This document shows positions 7,420 through 15,926 of a stretch of 32,604 nucleotides of DNA, one piece after another. Source of the stretch: CAYSLU01 sp964431965 (GTDB taxonomy: Bacteria; Verrucomicrobiota; Kiritimatiellia; CAIKKV01; CAYSLU01); NCBI GenBank assembly GCA_964431965.1, contig CAYSLU010000060.1, forward strand, positions 1 to 32,604, in the 5' to 3' direction. The notes beneath the pieces were generated by a model. It did no database searches. It was not told the origin of the DNA and was given only the letters and a program-made list of their open reading frames with translations. Within the stretch, counting starts at the first letter, position 1; every line of letters starts with the position of its first letter. Both the position numbers and the translations under genes were made by a program.

Positions 7420-9645
7420 TCAGGCCCCGCGGGGGACGGCTCCGTCGAGCACGAGCCGCTCGCCGGCCCGTGTCGGCAGCTCCAGCACGGCGTCGGCACA
7501 GCGGATCGGCCGGGCTGCCGCCCGGCGGATCCGCGCGTCGACCCATGGATTGGCGAGTCGGAACGCGCCGCCAGCCGTGCTGTGAACGCGCACCTCAGCG
7601 ACATGCCCGGACACCCGCCGGGCGCTCACGCGAAACGCGCCGTCCGTCAGCATCCCGCGGAATGACACCTGCTTCCATCGGGCCGGCGCGCCGGCAAACA
7701 GATGGTTCACGCCGCGCCGCGTGTGGATCAGCATCTCCTGGATGGCCGCGACCGTACCCATGCCGCCGTCCATCTGCATGATCTCGGGGCGGCTGTGTCC
7801 GGCCCCGATGGCCCCGACCCCCATCAGCGTAAACCCGGGCCTGTTTGCGTCGTGCAGCGTGCCGTGGCCCTCGTTGGTGAACACGCGATCGAACACGTCG
7901 AGGTAGAGCGCGGCCGCATCGGCATTCCCCACGTGGGAGTGAATCATCGATGCCCACGGGATGCACCAGCCGGACCAGAGCCCCGGGCCGCGGTAGATCC
8001 AGCGGGCCAGGCTTCGAGCCACGATGTCGCGCCACGGCGCGACGTCCGAATCCAGGATGTCGAACGGGGCAATCCCGGCCAGATGTGAGTGGTGGCGGTG
8101 GCTCTCCTCGAGTTCGACGCCGTCCCATAGGGCGATCGTCTCGGCGCCGGCATCGCCGGACAGGCACGCCTTGGGAAGGTGCTCCATGACACGCGTCCAC
8201 TGAGGCTCCGGCGCCTCGCCGAGCGCCCGCGCGGACGAAACCAGGCACTCGCACAGGGCGTGAATGCAGGCAAGTTGGAAGCTGGCGTTCCGGCCCCAGG
8301 CGGTCATCATCGACCCGCGGTACTCGGGCGAGACGCTGACCGGCAGGCTCAGCCGGCCATCGGACTCCTCCAGCATCTTTTCGTAGACGCGCATGGCGCC
8401 GACCATGAACGGGTACGCCTTCCGGAGGAACGCCACGTCCATGGAGTAGCGGTAGTAGCGGTGCATCATCAGGGCCACCCAGGCGGTGCACCCGTGATCG
8501 ACGCTGCCCGTCCAGAACCCGCCCATGCACATGCAGCGGTCGTCCACCGCATGCGGCAGCATGACGCCGTCGTCGATGCCCAGAAAGACCTTCGCGTTGT
8601 GGCGGAGCGTCTTCTCCCACGAGAAGATCATGTCGAACAGCGGACGGAGGTTCTGCAGCCGGCCGCTGTGGTAGGCCGGCTGGTAACACATCTGGACGTT
8701 GATGTTGAAGTGGTAGTCGCTCGACCACGGAGGCATCTGGTAGTCCTCGATCCACGGCCCCTGCAGCGATGCCGGGACACCGGCGGGATTGGTGAACGAG
8801 GCGAACTTATACAGGCCGTAGGCGTACAGGAACGACAGGCGCTCGTCCGGGATCTCGACGTGCGGGAGTGACTTCCAGTAGGCCGTCCACCAGGCGCGGG
8901 TAGCCGCCGTCAAGCGCTTGAGTCCGGCATCCGACGCCTCCCTGAGGAGAGCCCGGGCTTCTCGCTCGGCCGCCTCGGGCGGTCCTCCCCGGGTGACGGC
9001 CACGAGTATCCGCCGCGGCTCCTGGCGGTACAGGACGCACGCAGCCGGATCAGCCGGGCAGGGCTGAACCCAGCCGGCATCGTGCTTGGCCACGATGCGG
9101 CGAGGCGCGACGAAGGAGATCGGCTCCAGCTTGTCGCGCAGCGAGTCCCAGGCCGGAATCGGTCGGATCCTCACGCGGCCGAGCGCCTTGGGCAGCGCGA
9201 TGGCGAGCACGGGCTTCGACATGTCGAGGTGAAGCTCCATCGCGCATGTGACGCCACGCCGGGCGACGGCAATCCGGAGCGAGCCGTCGGACAGGTTGAG
9301 GCGTCCGCGCTTCAGCTCCGCGCCCGCGCCGAGATCGATCTCGATCCGGCCGATCGGAATGATGCTCGGCCTGGCCGGCTCTCCGCTCTTGCTCTCCGTC
9401 CGCTCAAACAGGCTCCGCAGCCCGGGCTCATCCTTCCGCTCCAGGCAGTCGCGGATAGCCGCGTACGACATCCGATCCGTCCAGGGCATGCCGCCGCGGT
9501 GGTCCCAGTGGTCCGCGCGGCCCAGCGTGATACGCAGGGTGTTCCGCTCACCCCAGGCGATCACGCCGAGCGTGCCGTTTCCCTGCAGAATACCCGCGTG
9601 CGTTCGCGTCAGCGGAAAGTCCCAATCGTACGCTTGTGGCTTCAT
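7420..9645 (-). CDS. GH95-like glycoside hydrolase
   Basis: A 741-residue protein with an N-terminal beta-sandwich (LQGNGTLGVIAWGERNTLRI, residues 20-39) and an (alpha/alpha)6 barrel. The block ASLQGPWIEDYQMPPWSSDY then HFNINVQMCYQP matches the GH95 alpha-L-fucosidase/galactosidase region. Asn314 and Asn316 (the NIN motif) fit the paired Asn residues that assist catalysis in the characterised Bifidobacterium enzyme, and Glu441 in SVSPEY is a candidate general acid. ESHRHHSHLAGIAPFDILD matches the conserved HHSHL region. GH95 enzymes are inverting hydrolases of alpha-fucosyl or alpha-galactosyl ends; this member is divergent, so the specificity is open. No signal peptide is present, suggesting cytoplasmic action. 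GGAG lies about 14 bases before the ATG. It follows the alcohol dehydrogenase gene by 34 bases on the same strand and is probably co-transcribed. Confidence 0.85.
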   Translation of the reverse strand: MKPQAYDWDFPLTRTHAGILQGNGTLGVIAWGERNTLRITLGRADHWDHRGGMPWTDRMSYAAIRDCLERKDEPGLRSLFERTESKSGEPARPSIIPIGRIEIDLGAGAELKRGRLNLSDGSLRIAVARRGVTCAMELHLDMSKPVLAIALPKALGRVRIRPIPAWDSLRDKLEPISFVAPRRIVAKHDAGWVQPCPADPAACVLYRQEPRRILVAVTRGGPPEAAEREARALLREASDAGLKRLTAATRAWWTAYWKSLPHVEIPDERLSFLYAYGLYKFASFTNPAGVPASLQGPWIEDYQMPPWSSDYHFNINVQMCYQPAYHSGRLQNLRPLFDMIFSWEKTLRHNAKVFLGIDDGVMLPHAVDDRCMCMGGFWTGSVDHGCTAWVALMMHRYYRYSMDVAFLRKAYPFMVGAMRVYEKMLEESDGRLSLPVSVSPEYRGSMMTAWGRNASFQLACIHALCECLVSSARALGEAPEPQWTRVMEHLPKACLSGDAGAETIALWDGVELEESHRHHSHLAGIAPFDILDSDVAPWRDIVARSLARWIYRGPGLWSGWCIPWASMIHSHVGNADAAALYLDVFDRVFTNEGHGTLHDANRPGFTLMGVGAIGAGHSRPEIMQMDGGMGTVAAIQEMLIHTRRGVNHLFAGAPARWKQVSFRGMLTDGAFRVSARRVSGHVAEVRVHSTAGGAFRLANPWVDARIRRAAARPIRCADAVLELPTRAGERLVLDGAVPRGA

Positions 9646-9679
9646 GCTCGTGTGTGTCTCCGTTCGGCGCGCTGCCGGG

Positions 9680-10786
9680 TTACGCCCACATCCGGGAAAT
9701 CAAGTGCTCGACATCGGTCCGTGCCACGGGGCGGGGATTCGCGGCGGTCGAGGCAGATGCGAGTGTCTCCTCAATGATGCGCTCGCGGTCGGGAATCGGC
9801 TGGCCGGCGAACGGCGATCGAACGCCAAGCTGTGCGACCAGGGCGCGAATGAAGTCAATCAGATCCCGGCCCGCGGCAGCGCTCAGGCGGTCGTACCGTG
9901 CGCCCAGGCTCGGCCGGTTGAACTCGACGACGGGCGCCAGGCCGACCGCACAGACATGGCCGTGCGGTACGTGATAGCGGCTGCCGAGGGGGTGTGCGAT
10001 CCCGTGGAGAAGGCCCAGTCGCGCGTTGGCCAGCGCGAGCCCGGCCAGGAAACTACCGGTCATCACCGGATCGGCCGCCGGGCCCGACGGCTGGGCGTGG
10101 CACGCCGGCAGCGCTGATGCCAGAAGGGAGACCGCCTGAAGCGCCAAGCCGTCGGTGAAGTCGCTCGCCTTGCGGCTGCAGAACGCCTCGATCGCCTGGG
10201 CGAAAGCGTCCATACCGGAGTGCGCGATCACGGACGGGGGGCAGGTGGCCAGCAGGGCGGAGTCGAGGACGACGGTCCGGGGTGTAAAGGCGTCGTCCCG
10301 GATGGACTTCTTGACTCCGCTTCGGGTATCGGTCAGCACGGAGTTCGGCGTGGCCTCGGCTCCGGAGCCTGCCGTCGATGGAGCGGCCAGGAAGGGAATC
10401 CCGGGTTGCTCGACGGGCGCTCCCGCGTGGTACTCGCCGATGGGACGCGCGCCGTGGAAGAGGCCGGCGCTGGCCTTTGCGACGTCAAGCGCGCTGCCGC
10501 CGCCTACGGCGGCGATCCACTCCGATCGCTGCGTCCGGGCGGCCTCGATGAGCGCAGCCAGCTGGTCGAGCGTCGGCTCGCCGCCCGGGTGGGCGAAGGG
10601 AAGAACCGATAGGCCGGCTGGTGCGGCGGCCAGGACTTCGGCGACGACGCCCGAGCGCTCGAGCGAGCGCGAAAAGACAAGCGTGCCTCGCGCACCGAAG
10701 CGCGCGGCCTCGGACGTCAGGGATCGGACGGCGCCGCGGCGGATCACGGTCCGGGCCGGCAGGGTCAGCGACTCGGGAATCATCAT
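9680..10786 (-). CDS. Iron-containing (group III) alcohol dehydrogenase family protein
   Basis: A 368-residue protein of the Fe-ADH/dehydroquinate-synthase-like family. It has the NAD-binding glycine-rich motif AVGGGSALDVAK (93-104), APSTAGSGAE (135-144), GMDAFAQAIEAF (191-202) and LLHGIAHPLGSRYHVPHGH. Expected metal ligands by alignment with FucO are Asp193, residue 197, His261 and His275. Residue 197 is Gln instead of the usual His; Gln here also occurs in some natural subgroups, so the protein is not necessarily dead. These enzymes reduce aldehydes or ketones, or oxidise alcohols, with NAD(P)H. Linkage to GH95, GH30 and URO-D-like genes suggests conversion of a sugar-derived aldehyde such as lactaldehyde, which is speculative. 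The ATG at 10786 is preferred because GGAG lies 8 bases upstream; longer in-frame starts lack this. Confidence 0.88.
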   Translation of the reverse strand: MMIPESLTLPARTVIRRGAVRSLTSEAARFGARGTLVFSRSLERSGVVAEVLAAAPAGLSVLPFAHPGGEPTLDQLAALIEAARTQRSEWIAAVGGGSALDVAKASAGLFHGARPIGEYHAGAPVEQPGIPFLAAPSTAGSGAEATPNSVLTDTRSGVKKSIRDDAFTPRTVVLDSALLATCPPSVIAHSGMDAFAQAIEAFCSRKASDFTDGLALQAVSLLASALPACHAQPSGPAADPVMTGSFLAGLALANARLGLLHGIAHPLGSRYHVPHGHVCAVGLAPVVEFNRPSLGARYDRLSAAAGRDLIDFIRALVAQLGVRSPFAGQPIPDRERIIEETLASASTAANPRPVARTDVEHLISRMWA

Positions 10787-10874
10787 GGCGACACTCCGTT
10801 CAGCAGCGTTACGCCGCACTGGTCGAAGAGGATAGGGGAAGGCGCCGCGCGCGCGCCAGCGCGAATGTTTGAGC

Positions 10875-10904
10875 TTGAGGTGCGGCCGGCCGGTGGACTA
10901 CAAA
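10875..10904 (+). promoter_or_regulatory. Candidate sigma70-type promoter for the NDK-aminotransferase-tRNA-Leu unit
   Basis: TTGAGG (10875-10880) and TACAAA (10899-10904) are separated by 18 bases, in a short AT-rich island between divergent genes. Transcription would begin near 10911, about 44 bases before the GTG start at 10955. Motif evidence only. Confidence 0.4.
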
Positions 10905-10954
10905 TAGCGCGCTTCGCTCATGGGTCGCGCCGTCCGAACGGCAGGAGGATCGCA

Positions 10955-12133
10955 GTGGCTTCTGAACTTGCATTCGCGTTCATCAATCCGTACACGATCG
11001 CCAAGTCGCGAACGGGCGGCGTGATCGGCCGGCTGATGAGCCGCACCGGGCTTCGCCTGGTCGCCGCCCGCCTGTATGGGCCCAGTCAGGAGCTGGTCGA
11101 TCGCTACGTTGAATCGTTCCGCTATGCCGAAGGCGGCGAGCCAAAGGACCGCGAAATCGCCCGGATGATCGCGGACTACGTGAAGCGGAAGTACTCGCCG
11201 GACCCCGCGACCGGGCGGCCCCGCCGGGTGCTGATGCTGCTCTTCGAGGGCGAGAATGCGATTCAGCGCGTGCGAGAGGCCACCGGGCACATCCGCGCCG
11301 GCTGGGTGGGCGGCGAGACCATTCGCGACACGTACGGCGACCTGGTGGTGGACGAGCAGGGGCGCATCCAGTACTTCGAGCCCGCCATCCTGGTGGCCAC
11401 GTCGGCCGAGCGGGCGGCGAACGTCCTTCGCCTCTGGGCCGAGTACTCGCTTAGCGACGGCGGCGTCATTGAGCGCGCGGCCGACCTGCCGAGCGACGAA
11501 GGGGTGCAGACCACGCTGGTCCTGATCAAGCCCGACAACTTCCGGTTCCCGAGCCTCCGCGCGGGCAACATCATCGACCTGCTGTCCCGGTCCGGACTGC
11601 GCATTATCGGGGTGAAGAAGCTACGGCTGACGGTGGCCCAGGCTGAGGAGTTCTACGGGCCGGTGCGTGCGGCGCTGCGCGACAAGTTCAAGAGCATCGC
11701 GGCGAAGCGGGCCGCCGAGGTCATTCTCGAGGAGTTCGGCTTGGAGCTGTCCGACGGAGCCATGCAGGCGATTGGTGAGGATCTGGGCCCGCGGTGCGGC
11801 GACCGCCAGTTCGAGCAGATCATCAAGTTCATGACCGGCCATCTACCGTCCGAGGTGCAGGAGGCGGACAAGGGGAAGATGGGCTCGGAGGACTGCCTCG
11901 CCCTCGTGTATCGCGGCATCAGCGCGGTTCAGAAGATCCGCTACCTGCTCGGGCCGACGGATCCGGCCAAGGCGGAGCCGGGCTCGGTTCGCCGTGAGTT
12001 CGGCAGCGATGTGATGGTGAACGCCGCGCACGCCTCGGACTCGCCCGAAAGCGCGGCGCGCGAGCTTCAGATTGTGCGAGTCGAGGAAGATACCATTCGG
12101 GAGTGGGTGGAAAAGTACTATGGACTTGAATGA
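10955..12133 (+). CDS. Double-domain nucleoside diphosphate kinase, first domain degenerate
   Basis: The 392-residue protein reads as two NDK folds in tandem. The second (about 185-375) has TTLVLIKPDNF with Lys192, a RSGLRIIGVKKLRLT strand, and NAAHASDSPESAARE with the phospho-accepting His359, as in canonical NDKs. The first (about 6-160) keeps the layout (FINPYTI, RTGLRLVAARLYG, ETIRDTYGDL) but has Asn where the Lys of KPD should be, and the position matching His359 falls in ILVATSAER with no His. Classical NDKs are single domains of about 140 residues that transfer phosphate between NTPs and NDPs. The second domain may be active and the first structural or regulatory (inference). The GTG at 10955 is preceded by AGGAGG at 10943-10948, a strong site that decides the start. 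The gene overlaps the aminotransferase by 14 bases. Confidence 0.85.
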   Translation: MASELAFAFINPYTIAKSRTGGVIGRLMSRTGLRLVAARLYGPSQELVDRYVESFRYAEGGEPKDREIARMIADYVKRKYSPDPATGRPRRVLMLLFEGENAIQRVREATGHIRAGWVGGETIRDTYGDLVVDEQGRIQYFEPAILVATSAERAANVLRLWAEYSLSDGGVIERAADLPSDEGVQTTLVLIKPDNFRFPSLRAGNIIDLLSRSGLRIIGVKKLRLTVAQAEEFYGPVRAALRDKFKSIAAKRAAEVILEEFGLELSDGAMQAIGEDLGPRCGDRQFEQIIKFMTGHLPSEVQEADKGKMGSEDCLALVYRGISAVQKIRYLLGPTDPAKAEPGSVRREFGSDVMVNAAHASDSPESAARELQIVRVEEDTIREWVEKYYGLE

Positions 12134-13283
12134 GCGGATTGCATCGATACCTCCGTCGCTGACCCTGGCGGTCGCGGCGAAGGCAAAGGCCATGGCGGCG
12201 GCGGGCGAGAAGGTGTGCGGGTTCGGAGCCGGGGAGCCGGACTTCGACACGCCCGCTCACATCAAGCGCGCGGCGGCTGAGGCACTGGAGCGCGGCGAGA
12301 CGAAGTACACGCCGAGCGTGGGGCTTCCGGCTCTGCGCGCGGCCATTGCGGAGAAGCTGAAGAAGGAGAACGGGCTCACGTACGCTCCCGAGCAGATTGT
12401 GGTCGGGAACGGCGCGAAGCACTCGCTCTTCAATATCTTCATGGTCCTGTGCCGGCCGGGCGACGAGGTGATCGTTCCAGGTCCGTACTGGCTCAGCTAT
12501 CCCGAGATGGTCAAGATAGCCGGCGGCAAGGCCGTCATCGTGCCTACCCGCGAGGATCAGGACTTCAAGCTGACGCCGGCGGAGCTGGAGGCGGCCATCA
12601 CGCCCCGGAGCAAGGCGCTGGTACTGAACAGCCCGTCGAACCCGACGGGCACGGTCTACACGCCGGCCGAGCTGCAGGCGCTGGCCGAGATCGCGGTGCG
12701 CAAGGGCCTCTACATCGTTTCGGACGAGATCTACGAGAAGCTCGTCTACGACGACGCGACGTTTGTGAGCGTCGGCTCGTTCTCGAAGGCGATCTTCGAG
12801 AAGACGATCACGGTCAACGGATTCAGCAAGGCGTATGCGATGACCGGCTGGCGCCTGGGCTACTTTGCGGCGCCCAAGCCGATCGTGGCGGCCTCGTCCG
12901 TACTGCAGGATCACAGCACGTCGGGCCCGAACACGTTTGCCCAGTTCGGCGCGATCGAGGCGCTGAAAGGGCCTCAGGACTGCGTGGCGAAGATGGCGGC
13001 CGCCTTTTCGGAGCGGCGCGCCTACATGTACCAGCGGCTGCTCGCGATCCCGGGGGTGCGCTGCGCCAAGCCGCGCGGTGCGTTCTACATGCTGCCCAAC
13101 ATCTCCGTGTCGGGCATGCAGTCGGTCGCGTTTGCGGACCGTCTGCTCGAAGCGGAGAAGGTGGCCCTGGTGCCGGGCGTGGCGTTTGGCGCCGACGAGA
13201 ACGTGCGCCTGTCCTATGCCTGCAGCATGGACAACATCCGTCAGGGCTTGGACCGCATCGAGCGCTTCATGCGCCGGACGTAG
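12120..13283 (+). CDS. Class I/II pyridoxal-phosphate aminotransferase (aspartate/aromatic type)
   Basis: The 387-residue protein matches the I-beta/I-gamma aspartate aminotransferase type: FGAGEPDFDTP (35-45), YTPSVGLPALR, GNGAKHSLFN, LNSPSNPTGTVY (169-180), SDEIYEKLVYDD (201-212) and NGFSKAYAMTGWRLGY, with Lys237 as the PLP Schiff-base residue. Arg245 follows in the same motif. It probably interconverts aspartate or aromatic amino acids with 2-oxo acids in the cytoplasm; the exact substrate is not decided by sequence. The ATG at 12120 gives the family-typical N-terminus MDLNERIASIPPS and lies inside the end of the NDK gene, so translation is coupled. tRNA-Leu begins 4 bases after the stop, so the tRNA may be cut from the 3' end of this mRNA. 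Confidence 0.93.
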   Translation: MDLNERIASIPPSLTLAVAAKAKAMAAAGEKVCGFGAGEPDFDTPAHIKRAAAEALERGETKYTPSVGLPALRAAIAEKLKKENGLTYAPEQIVVGNGAKHSLFNIFMVLCRPGDEVIVPGPYWLSYPEMVKIAGGKAVIVPTREDQDFKLTPAELEAAITPRSKALVLNSPSNPTGTVYTPAELQALAEIAVRKGLYIVSDEIYEKLVYDDATFVSVGSFSKAIFEKTITVNGFSKAYAMTGWRLGYFAAPKPIVAASSVLQDHSTSGPNTFAQFGAIEALKGPQDCVAKMAAAFSERRAYMYQRLLAIPGVRCAKPRGAFYMLPNISVSGMQSVAFADRLLEAEKVALVPGVAFGADENVRLSYACSMDNIRQGLDRIERFMRRT

Positions 13284-13287
13284 CCCC

Positions 13288-13372
13288 GGGCGAGTGGTGA
13301 AATTGGCAGACACGCAAGACTTAGGATCTTGTGCCGAAAGGCTTGGGGGTTCGAGTCCCCCCTCGCCCACCA
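13288..13372 (+). tRNA. tRNA-Leu (anticodon UAG)
   Basis: Acceptor GGGCGAG (13288-13294) pairs with CTCGCCC (13362-13368), followed by discriminator A and an encoded CCA (13370-13372). The anticodon stem CAAGA/TCTTG encloses loop CTTAGGA, with anticodon TAG at 13322-13324. A long variable arm (GCCGAAAGGC region) marks a class II tRNA, and the T arm GGGGG-TTCGAGT-CCCCC is perfect. It sits immediately after the aminotransferase stop, with no separate promoter visible. Confidence 0.97.
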
Positions 13373-13464
13373 CCGCCGCTGTCCGCGGCACCATTCGGCT
13401 GCGTGAGTCCGATGTGGCAGCGCGCTCAACGAGCGGAAGTCCCTCCGCTGGCCGGGAGATCAGG

Positions 13465-15849
13465 ATGAAGATGAGTACGAGGTGTGCCGCTGTCTGCCTG
13501 ATGGCGATTGTGCTCGCGTTAGCGGCACCGCGGCCGGTTTCGGCGGCGGGACGGGCCAGCGCAAGCTCGGTTGTCATCGTCCAAGACGGTCAGGCGCGCG
13601 CCGCCATTGTGGCGGCCAGTGGACTGATGGCGGACGATCTGAAGCAGACATACAAGACGCCGGCAGACGAACTGAGCGCCGAACGCAACCGCCGCCTGGT
13701 GCGTGATTCGATCAACGATCTCGCGATGTACCTGGAGCGGATGTCCGGCGCGAAGATCGAAGTGGTGACCGCGCCCTTGGCCGAAGGCGACACGCGCCTG
13801 CCCATCTATGTGGGCGCGCCGGCTGTCGAGGCTTTCGGTCCGACGACGAACCACGCGCCGGGCCAGCAGGGCTTCCGCGTGGTGGTCAAACCCGAAGGTA
13901 TCGGCCTGATGGGGGAGTGCCCGCAATCCACGTCGTTCGCGGTCTATGAAGTGCTGGAGCGTCTGGGCTGTCGCTGGATGATGCCTTCCGAGATGGGGGA
14001 AGTGATCCCCGAACTCAAGACCATCGCGCTGCCCGTCAGCGACACATCCGCCGCGCCGGGCACGGATGCCCGCTTCCTGTGGCATCTCGATCCGGTCTAT
14101 CTGCGCCGGATTCGCAACGGGGGGGCAGGGGTCAGCGCCGGCCATGCCCTTGAAGTCTATGCGAAGAACGAGGAGCGCTACGGCTATCTCACCAGGAAGC
14201 AGCTGGAGGAGCATCCCGACTGGAATGCCATGATCGGCGGCACGCGCAGCGTCAATGGGCGTTTCTGCTGGGGCAATCCCGAAGTCTCGGATGCCGTGGC
14301 CGACGCGATTATCGCGCGATTCGATGCATCGCCTTCACGCCACGCGTCGCTCTCGCCGCAGGACGGCTCCACCTTCTGCGAGTGCGACACGTGCAAGGCG
14401 CTCGATACCGGCGACTTCGATCCCGTCATGGCCACCGTGTCGATAACGGACCGCTTCGTCAATTTCTGCAACCGGATCGCCACGCGTGTCACGGCGCGGC
14501 ACCCGGATGCGAAGCTCGGCTTTCTGGCGTACGTGCAGTACACGCAGCCGCCCACGCGCGAGAAGCTGCATCCGAATCTGGCGGTTCAACTGGCCCCCAT
14601 CAATTACTGCCGTGCGCACGCGATGACCGATAACTGCGAATCGCGCAGAAGGATGAGGACGATCGTTGAGGGGTGGGGCAGAGCCACCTCGACGATCTCC
14701 TACTACCAGTACATGTTCAATCTGTCGGAGTACTCGGCCCCGTATCCCATGATGCACCAGATGAGCGAAGAGCTGCCCATCATCTACGCCAACCACGTGA
14801 GATGCTGGCAACCCGAAGGCATGTCCAACCTCGATCAGATTCTGCCGGCTCACTACCTGAGCAATCGCATGGCGTGGAATCCGAACGACGACCCGAAGCG
14901 GATTCTGGAAGAGTTCTTCTCTCTCTTCTACGGCGCGGCCGCTGAGCCGATGAGGAAGTACTGGACGCTGTGGGACGATGCGTGGACGAAGGTGGATGAA
15001 CACGCGGGCGCGAACTGGGGCTATCCGCGCCGCTTCACGCCCGAGTTCATGAAATCCGCGCGCGCGGCCATGGACGAAGCGACGGCTTCGACGAAGACGC
15101 CGATGGAAGCGCGCCGGGTCAAGATGCAGGACGAGTCGCTGAGGCAGATGGAGCGATTCATGGCGCTGCGTTGGGACTTGAATGAAGGGCGCCTGACCAA
15201 TCTGGGCCCGGACAGCAAGAAGTGGCTGGACCGTCAGATCGCGCTCGGTGAGGAGTACCGGGCGCAAGGCGCATTCAGCAAGATTCGCTGGACGCCTTAT
15301 ACCGCCGCCGGCAACTGGTTCGTGCGCTACATGCAACCTCCCTACCTGGATGCGTCGCGCATTTCCTCGAACCACAACTGGATCTCGCGGCCGCTCCGCA
15401 ACTGGAAGTACGCCCAGGACAAACTCAAGATCGGCGAAACGCAAGGCTGGCATCGAGCCGAGTGCGACGATGCGCTCTGGAAGACGACCGATGTCGGTGT
15501 CGAGACCTGGAGCACGATCGGGCTGCAGGATTTCTACGGCCCGGTGTGGTACCGCATGAGTGTGCCGGTTGGGGCGCTCCCCGGTGGCAAGCAGACGTTC
15601 CTGTGGATTTCGGCGACTGACGGAAGCGCCCGCGTCTTCGTCAATGGCCGACATGTTCCGTACATAAGCGCCAAAGGTGAGACGAAGGACTTCGCTTCGG
15701 GTTACGGCGCGCCGTTCTCGTTCGACATCTCCGGGGCCGTGAAGCCCAATGCGCGGAATCTGATCGCGATCGAGGGGACCCATACCTTCATCAACGAGCT
15801 GGGCACCGGCGGCTTGCTGGGGCCGGTCTATCTGTACCGGGAGAAGTAG
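13465..15849 (+). CDS. Secreted DUF4838 domain protein with C-terminal beta-sandwich
   Basis: A 794-residue exported protein. The N-terminus (MKMSTRCAAVCLMAIVLALA, then APRPVSAAG) is a signal peptide with likely cleavage near residue 27. An N-terminal alpha/beta region (about 60-190, including YLERMSGAKIEV and PQSTSFAVYEVLERLGCRWMM) resembles the accessory domain often found before glycosidase barrels. The DUF4838 core follows, with LSPQDGSTFCECDTCKA (Cys305, Cys307, Cys310) and IISYYQYMF-like strands. The last 130 or so residues (PVWYRMSVPVG, LWISATDGSARVFVNG, NLIAIEG) look like a galactose-binding-type jelly roll. DUF4838 proteins are thought to be carbohydrate-active, without an established activity. 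The ATG at 13465 follows GGGAG (13454-13458). Codon choice differs by eye from the genes to its left (GAA is common, while NDK and aminotransferase use almost only GAG), hinting at separate acquisition. Confidence 0.9.
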   Translation: MKMSTRCAAVCLMAIVLALAAPRPVSAAGRASASSVVIVQDGQARAAIVAASGLMADDLKQTYKTPADELSAERNRRLVRDSINDLAMYLERMSGAKIEVVTAPLAEGDTRLPIYVGAPAVEAFGPTTNHAPGQQGFRVVVKPEGIGLMGECPQSTSFAVYEVLERLGCRWMMPSEMGEVIPELKTIALPVSDTSAAPGTDARFLWHLDPVYLRRIRNGGAGVSAGHALEVYAKNEERYGYLTRKQLEEHPDWNAMIGGTRSVNGRFCWGNPEVSDAVADAIIARFDASPSRHASLSPQDGSTFCECDTCKALDTGDFDPVMATVSITDRFVNFCNRIATRVTARHPDAKLGFLAYVQYTQPPTREKLHPNLAVQLAPINYCRAHAMTDNCESRRRMRTIVEGWGRATSTISYYQYMFNLSEYSAPYPMMHQMSEELPIIYANHVRCWQPEGMSNLDQILPAHYLSNRMAWNPNDDPKRILEEFFSLFYGAAAEPMRKYWTLWDDAWTKVDEHAGANWGYPRRFTPEFMKSARAAMDEATASTKTPMEARRVKMQDESLRQMERFMALRWDLNEGRLTNLGPDSKKWLDRQIALGEEYRAQGAFSKIRWTPYTAAGNWFVRYMQPPYLDASRISSNHNWISRPLRNWKYAQDKLKIGETQGWHRAECDDALWKTTDVGVETWSTIGLQDFYGPVWYRMSVPVGALPGGKQTFLWISATDGSARVFVNGRHVPYISAKGETKDFASGYGAPFSFDISGAVKPNARNLIAIEGTHTFINELGTGGLLGPVYLYREK

Positions 15850-15854
15850 CGGGT

Positions 15855-15904
15855 GAATGCCCGACAGCCGGGCGTTCCGGGCGCCGGCCGGCGGCCTGGC
15901 ATTC
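15855..15904. terminator. Inverted-repeat block between convergent genes
   Basis: GAATGCC (15855-15861) is matched by GGCATTC (15898-15904). Inside lies a small hairpin GCCCG-acagc-CGGGC (15859-15873) and a GC-rich GCCGGCCGGC segment. Placement between the DUF4838 stop and the convergent lipoprotein stop suggests a two-way terminator. There is no T-run. Confidence 0.4.
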
Positions 15905-15926
15905 CCGTGCGTGGTGGAGTGGGGCG

